A stretch of DNA of 33,748 nt, taken from positions 1-33,748 of the forward strand of contig JBILLS010000022.1 of the NCBI GenBank assembly GCA_044375955.1. The letters are read 5' to 3'. The notes beneath the pieces were generated by a model that saw nothing but the letters and a program-made list of their open reading frames with translations, was not told the DNA's origin and did not search any database. Source of the stretch: VGCC01 sp044375955. GTDB taxonomy: Bacteria; Actinomycetota; Actinomycetes; S36-B12. Below are positions 6,188 through 14,246 of this stretch, piece after piece. Each line of letters opens with the position of its first letter. The stretch's first letter is position 1. The position numbers and the translations under genes were made by a program.

Positions 6188-8134
6188 GTGTGTGACAACG
6201 TGTCCGTCGGCGATGGCATCAAGCGGCTCTTCGTGGGGCGTGCCCTGCGCAGCGAGCATCTCGGACACACACTCCTCCCAAAGCGCATTGCCCTACCGGT
6301 GTTCGCGAGCGACGCGCTGTCGTCCAATGCCTACGCGACCCAGGAGATCCTGATCGTCCTGACGCTCGGGGGCGTCTCGCTGCTCGCCTACGGCCCGCTC
6401 ATCGCGGCCGCAGTGGTGATCCTGTACTTCACGGTGATCGCCAGCTACCGGCAGAACGTCCACGCCTATCCCGGTGGCGGGGGTGACTATGAGACGGTCT
6501 CCAGCAATCTCGGGCCCCGATGGGGCGTTCTCGTGGCGAGTGCGCTCCTCATCGACTACGTCCTCACGGTGGCCGTGTCAGTTTCGGCGGCTATCGCGAA
6601 CCTGGGGTCGACCTTTCAGTTCGTCAGCGATCACAATGTCTGGTTCGCGGTTGGCACCGTTGCCCTGATCACCTTCATCAACCTCCGCGGCGTCAAGGAG
6701 TCAGGGTCTTTCTTCGCGATTCCCACGTATCTCTTCATCGCGAGCGTCTTCATCATGATCGGAACCGGGATTATCCGAGTGCTGCGAGGCGACGTCATGC
6801 TTGCCGAGAGTGCGGCGTGGGAGATCATCCCCGATTCCGCGTTTGCGGGATTCGCACTCGCTTTCCTCCTCGCACGGAGTTTCTCTTCAGGAACCACCGC
6901 CTTGACGGGCATCGAGGCCGTGGCGAACGGTGTTCCGCAATTCCGCGAGCCCAAATCGAAGAACGCTGCCACAACACTCCTTCTCCTCGGTCTTCTGTCG
7001 ATGGCCATGTTCGTTGGGATCACGTGGCTGGCTTTGACGACCCAGGTCAAAATCACGGAGTCGAATGCCGATCTGATTGGCCTCCCCGCCGGGCAGGAGC
7101 AGAAGACGGTCATCGTCCAGATCGCGGGCGCTGTTTTCGGGAACCAGACGTGGGCCGTGATTGCCATCGCACTGGTGACCGCTCTCATCCTCGCGCTTGC
7201 AGCGAACACCGCATTCAATGGGTTTCCTGTGTTGGGCTCGATCCTCGCCCGAGACGGATATTTGCCCAGACAGTTGCATACACGTGGAGATCGTCTTGCC
7301 TACAGCAACGGCATCCTCACCCTGGCGATGCTTGCCATCATCCTGATCATCGTTTACCAGGCGGATGTGACAGGACTAATCCAGCTTTACATCATTGGAG
7401 TGTTCACTGCATTTTCCTTAAGCCAGTTCAGCATGATCCGCCATTGGAACCGTGCACTACGCGACGCGACCGGAGCCGCGAGGGCGCGCATGCTGCGCTC
7501 CCGGCTCATCAATGGTTTCGGCTTCGTTTTGACGTCGCTGGTGCTGGTGATCGTCTTGGCCACCAAGTTCACTCGCGGGGCCTGGATCGTCGTCGTGGCG
7601 ATCCCGATTCTCGTCTTCGTGATGTCGTCGATCCGCCGCCACTACGCCCGAGTTCGCGTCGAGCTAGCGACGACGAGCTCGGACAAGATGGTCCTTCCGG
7701 CACGTGTTCACACCATTGTTCTCGTCTCCAAGATTCACAAGCCGACCCTTCGAGCGCTCGCCTATGCACGTGCGACCAGGCCGACGGTGCTCGAGGCAGT
7801 CACCGTCAATGTCGATCCGTCAGACACTCGCGAGCTTGTGTCGGAGTGGGCCCGTCGCGAGATTCCGGTGACGCTGCGCGTCTTGGACTCCCCCTATCGC
7901 GAGGTGACCAAGCCAATCATCGACTACGTACGCTCACTTCGAACTGGCAACCCGCGTGATCTCATCACGGTCTTTATCCCCGAGTATGTTGTTGGCCACT
8001 GGTGGGAGCAGTTGCTGCACAATCAATCTGCTTTGCGTCTGAAGAGTCGACTCCTGTTCATGCCCAATGTCATGGTGACGAGCGTTCCGTGGCCGTTGGT
8101 TTCGAGTGACGCTCGATCAGCCAATGGGGAGTGA
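6188..8134 (+). CDS. APC-superfamily permease, KimA-like (probable K+/H+ symporter)
   Basis: A 648-aa membrane protein of the amino acid-polyamine-organocation superfamily. The conserved start of helix 1, VFASDALSSNAYATQEIL, is characteristic of the KimA (formerly YdaO) K+ importer group rather than ordinary amino-acid permeases. Roughly twelve transmembrane segments fill residues 50-490, followed by a ~160-residue cytoplasmic domain (from TSSDKMVLPARVHTIVL) with a universal-stress-like fold pattern. The GTG at 6188 is preceded by AGGAGGT 3 nt away; a GTG at 6200 is the alternative. The divergent TrkA pair supports a potassium role. Many databases would simply call it an amino-acid permease. 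Confidence 0.85.
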   Translation: MCDNVSVGDGIKRLFVGRALRSEHLGHTLLPKRIALPVFASDALSSNAYATQEILIVLTLGGVSLLAYGPLIAAAVVILYFTVIASYRQNVHAYPGGGGDYETVSSNLGPRWGVLVASALLIDYVLTVAVSVSAAIANLGSTFQFVSDHNVWFAVGTVALITFINLRGVKESGSFFAIPTYLFIASVFIMIGTGIIRVLRGDVMLAESAAWEIIPDSAFAGFALAFLLARSFSSGTTALTGIEAVANGVPQFREPKSKNAATTLLLLGLLSMAMFVGITWLALTTQVKITESNADLIGLPAGQEQKTVIVQIAGAVFGNQTWAVIAIALVTALILALAANTAFNGFPVLGSILARDGYLPRQLHTRGDRLAYSNGILTLAMLAIILIIVYQADVTGLIQLYIIGVFTAFSLSQFSMIRHWNRALRDATGAARARMLRSRLINGFGFVLTSLVLVIVLATKFTRGAWIVVVAIPILVFVMSSIRRHYARVRVELATTSSDKMVLPARVHTIVLVSKIHKPTLRALAYARATRPTVLEAVTVNVDPSDTRELVSEWARREIPVTLRVLDSPYREVTKPIIDYVRSLRTGNPRDLITVFIPEYVVGHWWEQLLHNQSALRLKSRLLFMPNVMVTSVPWPLVSSDARSANGE

Positions 8135-9311
8135 CGGGGTCACCGAACTGGTTTTGGAACGGTGGGCCACGGGGGGGACCTGCATCGCCCACGCCGACAA
8201 CCAGACGTGGTTCGTCAAGTACGGGGCTCCGGGCGAGCGAGTCCGCGTCGTGGTTACCCGCCGGGCGCACGGAGTCGTACACGCAGACGTCATCGACGTG
8301 GTGAGCGCATCACCTGCACGAGTTGCGCCTCCCTGCACGAACTTCGGACATGGGCGGTGCGGGGGTTGCGACCTCCAACATGTGTCCCTTCCCGAGCAGG
8401 GTCACGCCAAACGGTCCATCGTGGTCGACTGCCTCATTCGCATCGGGGGTATGGATCGCGACCACGTGGAGTCGGCGGTCGGCACAACCGAGCAGGTTCC
8501 CGGCTCCCTGGATGGACTCCGCTGGCGCACACGCATGACTGCTCGGCGTACGAGTATCGGCATTGGACTGCACCGGGCCCGCTCCCATGAACTGGTCGAC
8601 GTTTCCGACTGTCCGATCACCAGCACGGCCGTCGTCGGGGCCGTGCACGAGGTGGTCGCTCCGGGCCTCGAGTTCCGAGCGGCGGAGGGCACCGATGGAC
8701 GTGTGGGGATCGACACGGCGGCCGGGTCGGCTCGGGTGACACAGACGGTCCAGACACCGCGGGGGGTGTGCACCTGGTCCCTGCCCGCCAGCGCGTTCTG
8801 GCAGGTGCATCGGGGTTTCCCGCAGTTCCTGGGCGACATCGTCCTGCGCATAGCTCAACCAGGGCCCGGCGACACCTGGTGGGACCTGTACGCCGGAGCC
8901 GGACTGATCGCGGCCTTCCTGGACGGCGCCGGAGTGGCGCGCGTGGAGGCCGTGGAGTCCGACGAGCGAGCCGTGAAGGCCGCACGACGGGCACTCCACG
9001 ACCGCGGCGGCGTGGCACTTCATCATCGGGCTGTCAGCGCGTGGCTCGATTCGCAGAGGACACCCCCCGCCGGGGTAATCCTGGATCCGCCACGCCGAGG
9101 TTGTGGTCCCGAAGTGGTCGACAAGCTCGTGGCATTCCAGGTGCCGCAGATCGTCTACGTCGCGTGTGATCCCGCCGCCTTCGCCCGTGACGCGACGCGG
9201 TTCGTGAGGGCCGGTTACCGGCTTGTCCACGCCGTACCCATCGATGCCTTTCCCATGACCCACCACGTCGAGACCGTGGCACTACTGGTTCACGGGGATC
9301 GGTTATCTTGA
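8106..9311 (+). CDS. TRAM-domain class I SAM-dependent RNA methyltransferase (TrmA/RlmD family)
   Basis: A 401-aa RNA uracil-5-methyltransferase of the TrmA/RlmC/RlmD type. An N-terminal TRAM beta-barrel (ELVLERWATGGTCIAHAD) is followed by a [4Fe-4S] cysteine cluster in CTNFGHGRCGGCDLQH. The SAM-binding Rossmann core (WWDLYAGAGLIAAF) then leads to the catalytic triad region DPPRRG, VACDPAAFARD (nucleophilic Cys) and MTHHVETVALL (general-base Glu). It transfers a methyl group to a uridine in tRNA or rRNA; which one is unclear. The GTG at 8106 lies 29 nt inside the permease gene; an ATG at 8124 is an alternative start. Same order (permease then methyltransferase) occurs in mycobacteria. Confidence 0.9.
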   Translation: MTLDQPMGSDGVTELVLERWATGGTCIAHADNQTWFVKYGAPGERVRVVVTRRAHGVVHADVIDVVSASPARVAPPCTNFGHGRCGGCDLQHVSLPEQGHAKRSIVVDCLIRIGGMDRDHVESAVGTTEQVPGSLDGLRWRTRMTARRTSIGIGLHRARSHELVDVSDCPITSTAVVGAVHEVVAPGLEFRAAEGTDGRVGIDTAAGSARVTQTVQTPRGVCTWSLPASAFWQVHRGFPQFLGDIVLRIAQPGPGDTWWDLYAGAGLIAAFLDGAGVARVEAVESDERAVKAARRALHDRGGVALHHRAVSAWLDSQRTPPAGVILDPPRRGCGPEVVDKLVAFQVPQIVYVACDPAAFARDATRFVRAGYRLVHAVPIDAFPMTHHVETVALLVHGDRLS

Positions 9312-9334
9312 CGTCTCGAAATCATGGAGGCCCG

Positions 9335-11992
9335 GTGACCCACCCCGATTCGTTCCACGCACGCACCACTCTGCAGTTGGCAGGTGAGGACGTGGAGGTG
9401 TTCCGAATCGCTGCCGTCCCGGGATCGGACACGCTTCCGTTCACCCACAAGGTTCTGTTGGAGAACCTGCTTCGGACCGAGGACGGCGCCAACGTCACCC
9501 GGGAGACGATCGAGGCGCTTGGCGCCTGGGATCCGAACGGGGAACCTTCGGAGGAGATCCAATTCACTCCGGCCCGGGTCGTGATGCAGGACTTCACGGG
9601 TGTGCCGGTCGTGGTGGACCTGGCGACGATGCGTGAGGCGGTCTCGGACCTCGGGGGAGATCCGGCGCGCATCGAGCCGCTCGCACCGGCGGAATTGGTG
9701 ATCGACCACTCCGTCATCGCGGATTTCTTCGGAACACCGGACGCCGAAGAGCGCAACGTTGCACTGGAGTACGAGCGCAATCGCGAGCGCTACCAATTCT
9801 TGCGCTGGGGGCAGGCAGCCTTCGAGGAGTTCAAGGTGGTACCGCCGGGTACCGGCATCGTGCACCAGGTGAACATCGAATCCCTCGCCCGCGTGGTGAT
9901 GGTGCGTCACGGCCAGGCCTATCCCGATACCGTCGTCGGAACCGATTCCCACACCACCATGGTGAACGGACTCGGTGTCCTCGGTTGGGGGGTTGGGGGA
10001 ATCGAGGCCGAGGCAGCGATGCTTGGACAACCAGTGTCCATGCTCATCCCACGTGTCGTGGGCTTCAAACTCACCGGACAGTTGCCCGAAGGTGCCACCG
10101 CGACGGATCTCGTTCTGACGATCACGCAGATGCTGCGCAAGCACGGTGTCGTCGGCAAATTCGTGGAGTTCTACGGCGATGGTGTGACGCACGTACCGTT
10201 GGCGAATCGCGCCACGATCGGCAACATGAGTCCTGAGTACGGCAGCACCGTGGCAATCTTCCCCATCGACCAGGCCACGCTGGACTATCTGCGACTCACC
10301 GGTCGAGATGAGACTGAGGTGAGCAGGGTCGAGGAGTACGCCCGATACCAGGGCCTCTGGCACGACCCCTCGAGTGAACCCCGCTACTCCGAGTACGTCG
10401 AGCTCGACCTATCCACCGTAGAGCCGAGCCTCGCGGGTCCGCGCCGGCCACAGGACCGCGTCCTGTTGTCGGAGGCGAGAGACTCCTACAGGTCAGCGCT
10501 CGAGAGCTTCACCGAGACCCCCGAGGCGCGTGTTGCGACGTCGATTAGTGGAGAGAGAGTCGAAGTCAGCCACGGGGACGTTGTCATCGCCGCAATCACC
10601 TCATGTACGAATACGAGCAATCCCTCAGTGATGATCGCGGCAGGCTTGGTTGCCAAGAAGGCCGTGGAGCGTGGCCTCACCCGGAAGCCATGGGTGAAGA
10701 CCACACTTGCACCCGGTTCGAAGGTCGTCACGGACTACTACGACCGTGCGGGCCTCCTGCCCTATCTCGACAAGCTGGGCTTCGACATCGTGGGCTACGG
10801 ATGCACCACGTGTATCGGAAACTCGGGCCCACTGATCCCCGAGGTGAGCGCGGCAGTGAACGAGGCCGATCTCGCGGTCGTGTCGGTACTCAGCGGGAAT
10901 CGCAACTTCGAGGGTCGGATCAACCCCGACGTGAAGATGAACTACCTCGCATCGCCACCCCTCGTCGTTGCATATGCCATCGCCGGCACGATGGATATCG
11001 ACCTTGTGACCGAGCCGTTGGGAACCGACGCCCACGGTAAGCCCGTCATGCTGTCCGAGATCTGGCCGACAGCGTCCGAGGTGCAGGCCGTGATCGACTC
11101 GACGATTACTCCGGAGATGTTCCTGTCCCGGTATCGAGATGTATTCGCCGGAGATGATCGATGGCGTTCGCTCGACACCCCCGACGGCGAACTCTTCACC
11201 TGGGACCCGACGTCGACGTATGTGCGCAAGCCACCGTACTTCGATGGGATGCAACGCGAGCCGTCCCCGGTGACAGACATCAACGGGGCTCGTGTCCTCG
11301 CCTTTCTGGGGGATTCGGTGACCACTGATCACATCTCGCCGGCTGGGTCGATCAAATTCGACAGCCCTGCAGGGACATACCTCACTGCGCACGGGGTGGA
11401 CCGCAAGGACTTCAACTCCTACGGGTCGCGACGCGGTAACCACGAGGTGATGATCCGGGGGACCTTCGCGAACATCCGGTTGCGCAACCGCATGGCGGGG
11501 GGTGTCGAAGGGGGCTTCACACGGGATCTCAGCGATCCCGACCAGTCGATCGTCCCGATCTTCGACGCCGCGGAGGCCTATGCCGCTGCCGGCACACCGC
11601 TCGTGATCCTCGCCGGGAGCGAGTACGGGTCAGGGTCCAGTCGTGACTGGGCAGCCAAGGGGACGGCCCTTCTCGGAGTGCGAGCGGTCATCGCCGAGTC
11701 GTACGAGCGGATCCACCGCTCGAACCTGATCGGCATGGGGGTCCTGCCCCTTCAGTTCCTGGACGGAGAGAACGCGGAGTCCCTCGGCCTGACCGGTTTC
11801 GAGACGTATGACATCACGGGTATCGAGGAACTGAACCTGGGTCGCACCCCCCGCGTGGTCCGAGTGTCGGCGCGGAGGGACGACGGTGGCGGTGTTGAGT
11901 TCGAGGCGCGCGTGCGCATTGACACCCCCGGAGAGGCGGACTACTACCGAAACGGGGGCATCCTGCCCTTCGTTTTGCGTTCGTTCCTGTGA
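9335..11992 (+). CDS. acnA: Aconitate hydratase A
   Basis: An 885-aa monomeric aconitase that interconverts citrate and isocitrate in the TCA cycle and, without its cluster, may bind mRNA like IRP1. [4Fe-4S] ligands appear as one Cys in ITSCTNTSNPSVM and two in GYGCTTCIGNSGPL. The swivelling domain carries the substrate-binding loop GSEYGSGSSRDWAAKG near residue 770. The N-terminal domain includes DSHTTMVNGLGVLGWGVGG. The GTG at 9335 is chosen because GGAGG lies 4 nt upstream; a TTG at 9308 is less likely. Length is normal for AcnA. The stop overlaps the next gene's GTG. Confidence 0.97.
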   Translation: MTHPDSFHARTTLQLAGEDVEVFRIAAVPGSDTLPFTHKVLLENLLRTEDGANVTRETIEALGAWDPNGEPSEEIQFTPARVVMQDFTGVPVVVDLATMREAVSDLGGDPARIEPLAPAELVIDHSVIADFFGTPDAEERNVALEYERNRERYQFLRWGQAAFEEFKVVPPGTGIVHQVNIESLARVVMVRHGQAYPDTVVGTDSHTTMVNGLGVLGWGVGGIEAEAAMLGQPVSMLIPRVVGFKLTGQLPEGATATDLVLTITQMLRKHGVVGKFVEFYGDGVTHVPLANRATIGNMSPEYGSTVAIFPIDQATLDYLRLTGRDETEVSRVEEYARYQGLWHDPSSEPRYSEYVELDLSTVEPSLAGPRRPQDRVLLSEARDSYRSALESFTETPEARVATSISGERVEVSHGDVVIAAITSCTNTSNPSVMIAAGLVAKKAVERGLTRKPWVKTTLAPGSKVVTDYYDRAGLLPYLDKLGFDIVGYGCTTCIGNSGPLIPEVSAAVNEADLAVVSVLSGNRNFEGRINPDVKMNYLASPPLVVAYAIAGTMDIDLVTEPLGTDAHGKPVMLSEIWPTASEVQAVIDSTITPEMFLSRYRDVFAGDDRWRSLDTPDGELFTWDPTSTYVRKPPYFDGMQREPSPVTDINGARVLAFLGDSVTTDHISPAGSIKFDSPAGTYLTAHGVDRKDFNSYGSRRGNHEVMIRGTFANIRLRNRMAGGVEGGFTRDLSDPDQSIVPIFDAAEAYAAAGTPLVILAGSEYGSGSSRDWAAKGTALLGVRAVIAESYERIHRSNLIGMGVLPLQFLDGENAESLGLTGFETYDITGIEELNLGRTPRVVRVSARRDDGGGVEFEARVRIDTPGEADYYRNGGILPFVLRSFL

Positions 11993-12315
11993 CAGGGTGG
12001 CCCCGCGATCTCGTCGATCCTGCCCATCCCGAATTCCCCGAGCAGGTGGAAAGCTGGCTCCTCGACCGATCCCCGCCGGAGTGGCGCACATCAGTCTTGC
12101 GCGGAAATCCACGCGCACTCGCCTGGGCTCTCTCGCACCACGTCGCCGGAGCGCAAGAAGGTGCCCGTCGGGCCTACCGGGAATCGCGGATTCGCTTCGA
12201 GGATCCGGCTCTCAGCGAGGTGCAGCGTGCCCTGGAGTCCTATGGGGCGGAGCTGCTCTCCCTGGCCCGTGAAGTGGCTCAGGTCCAGCGCGCTCTCGAG
12301 CAACGGGAGACCTAG
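11989..12315 (+). CDS. Conserved hypothetical protein between acnA and dxs
   Basis: A 108-aa soluble, mostly helical protein of no recognised family. It opens MTGWPRDLVDPAHPEFPEQV, has a central SPPEWRTSVLRGNPRALAW and ends in a probable coiled-coil helix (EVQRALESYGAELLSLAREV onward). The start GTG overlaps the aconitase stop (GTGA) and dxs begins 23 nt downstream, so it is almost certainly cotranscribed and translationally coupled. I recall similar small proteins in this location in other actinobacteria, but no function. There are no cysteines, signal peptide or membrane segment. Confidence 0.75.
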   Translation: MTGWPRDLVDPAHPEFPEQVESWLLDRSPPEWRTSVLRGNPRALAWALSHHVAGAQEGARRAYRESRIRFEDPALSEVQRALESYGAELLSLAREVAQVQRALEQRET

Positions 12316-12338
12316 ACTCCTGAGGGATGAGGAGGGCC

Positions 12339-14246
12339 ATGGGGCTGTTGGAGGGCATCAGGGATCCGCGCGATGTGCGCGCCCTGGATCCGGGGCAACT
12401 CGACGACCTCGCGGCGGAAATCCGCGACTTCCTCGTGGCCAAAGTTTCCGCCTCGGGCGGTCACCTGGGGCCGAACCTGGGCGTTGTCGAACTCACCATC
12501 GCCCTGCACCGGGTGTTCCGCTCCCCGGAGGACATCATCATTTGGGACACCGGGCATCAGGCCTACGTCCACAAGATCCTGACCGGGCGCGCCGAGGGCT
12601 TCGACCGCCTTCGGCAGCGTGAGGGGCTCTCGGGCTACCCGAGTCGCGCCGAGAGTGCCCATGATGTCGTCGAGAACTCACATGCGTCGACCGCCCTCTC
12701 GTACGCGGATGGGATTGCGAAGGCGTTGTCGCTCCGTGGCGTCGCATCGCAACGGCACGTCGTCGCTGTCATCGGCGACGGAGCGCTCACAGGCGGCATG
12801 GCCTGGGAGGCGCTGAACAACATCGCGGCAAGTGACCGACCGATGGTGATCGTGGTGAACGACAACGCGCGTTCCTACAGCCCGACAATCGGTGGGGTCG
12901 CGCACCATCTGGCAGCACTTCGCACAGCCCGTGGCTACGAGCGTCTCCTGAGTTGGGGGAAGAACGTGGTCCAGCGCACTCCGGTGATCGGGGCCCATGT
13001 GTACGGCGCCCTGCACGGCGTCAAGAAGGGCGCCAAGGACATGCTCGCTCCCCAGGGCATGTTCGAGGACCTGGGATTGAAGTACATCGGCCCTATCGAC
13101 GGGCACGACGAGGCCGAAGTCGAGTTCGCCTTGACTCGCGCCCGCGACTATCGCGGTCCGGTGATCGTGCATGTCATCACCCACAAAGGGCACGGGTACG
13201 CACCCGCGGAGAACGATGAGGCGGATCGATTCCACGGTGTGGGGGTCATCGACCCCGACACCGGGAAGCCACTGACCGTATCCGGCCCCACGTGGACGTC
13301 CGTCTTCTCAGAGGCACTGGTTCGCCAGGGTGAGGAGCGCCCTGATGTCGTGGCCATTACCGCCGCCATGCTGGGCCCCACGGGCCTCGAACCCTTCGCA
13401 CGCAGATTCCCAACCCGAACGTTCGACGTCGGGATCGCCGAGCAACATGCTGCAACCAGCGCTGCCGGCCTCGCCTTCGGAGGGTTCCACCCGGTGGTCG
13501 CCGTGTACGCGACGTTCATCAACCGCGCGTTCGACCAGGTCCTTATGGACTGTGCTCTCCACCGGGCGGGAGTCACCTTCGTGCTCGACCGGGCAGGCGT
13601 CACGGGTGACGACGGTGCAAGCCACAACGGCATGTGGGACATGGCGCTGCTTCAAATCGTGCCCGGCCTTCGGATCGCGTGCCCAAGGGACGCGAGCACG
13701 CTGCGCAGGCTGCTCGGCGAAGCGCTGGATGTCTCGGACGCGCCGACCGTTCTCAGGTTCCCGAAGGGGGCTATCGGAGACGACATTCCCGCCGTCCGGA
13801 CGGAGGGGTCGGTAGACGTCCTCCACGAAAGCGGGGACTGCGCAGTTGTCGTCATGGGTGTCGGCTCGATGGCGTCGGGAGCAATCCAGGTGGCGGAGCG
13901 TCTACGCGCCCAAGGAATCGGTGTGCGCGCGATCGACCCGGGCTGGGTTCGCCCTCTCTCGGACGATGTAGTGGCCTGTCTCTCCGGCGCGGAGTTGGTC
14001 GTCACGATGGAAGATGGCCTTCGAGAAGCAGGGGTCGGCGCGGCGCTCGCCCAGTCGCTGCGCGATCACGGCAGCGACCTCGCGGTCATGTCCTTCGGCA
14101 TCCCGACCGAGTTCCTCGATCACGGCAAGCGTTCAGAGGTGCTCTCGGGCATCAACCTGACTCCGCAGGATGTAGCTCGTGCGGTCGTCGAGCACATGGC
14201 GAGCCGAGTGGCCCGCGATGATGCCGTTTCCCTACCGCGGGACTGA
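12339..14246 (+). CDS. dxs: 1-deoxy-D-xylulose-5-phosphate synthase
   Basis: A 635-aa thiamine-diphosphate enzyme that condenses pyruvate and glyceraldehyde 3-phosphate, the entry step of the MEP isoprenoid pathway. Visible hallmarks are SGGHLGPNLG (N-terminal His), the ThDP/Mg2+ motif GDGALTGGMAWEALNN, the catalytic-Glu segment VGIAEQHAATSAAGLAF, and the transketolase C-terminal domain (GVRAIDPGWVRPL). The ATG at 12339 follows GAGGAGGG and gives the standard MGLLEGIRDP start; an ATG 12 nt earlier is possible. Its product feeds isoprenoid carriers, including the lipid recycled by UppP encoded at 27489. The final 15 bases overlap the convergent fadB-like gene. Confidence 0.97.
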   Translation: MGLLEGIRDPRDVRALDPGQLDDLAAEIRDFLVAKVSASGGHLGPNLGVVELTIALHRVFRSPEDIIIWDTGHQAYVHKILTGRAEGFDRLRQREGLSGYPSRAESAHDVVENSHASTALSYADGIAKALSLRGVASQRHVVAVIGDGALTGGMAWEALNNIAASDRPMVIVVNDNARSYSPTIGGVAHHLAALRTARGYERLLSWGKNVVQRTPVIGAHVYGALHGVKKGAKDMLAPQGMFEDLGLKYIGPIDGHDEAEVEFALTRARDYRGPVIVHVITHKGHGYAPAENDEADRFHGVGVIDPDTGKPLTVSGPTWTSVFSEALVRQGEERPDVVAITAAMLGPTGLEPFARRFPTRTFDVGIAEQHAATSAAGLAFGGFHPVVAVYATFINRAFDQVLMDCALHRAGVTFVLDRAGVTGDDGASHNGMWDMALLQIVPGLRIACPRDASTLRRLLGEALDVSDAPTVLRFPKGAIGDDIPAVRTEGSVDVLHESGDCAVVVMGVGSMASGAIQVAERLRAQGIGVRAIDPGWVRPLSDDVVACLSGAELVVTMEDGLREAGVGAALAQSLRDHGSDLAVMSFGIPTEFLDHGKRSEVLSGINLTPQDVARAVVEHMASRVARDDAVSLPRD

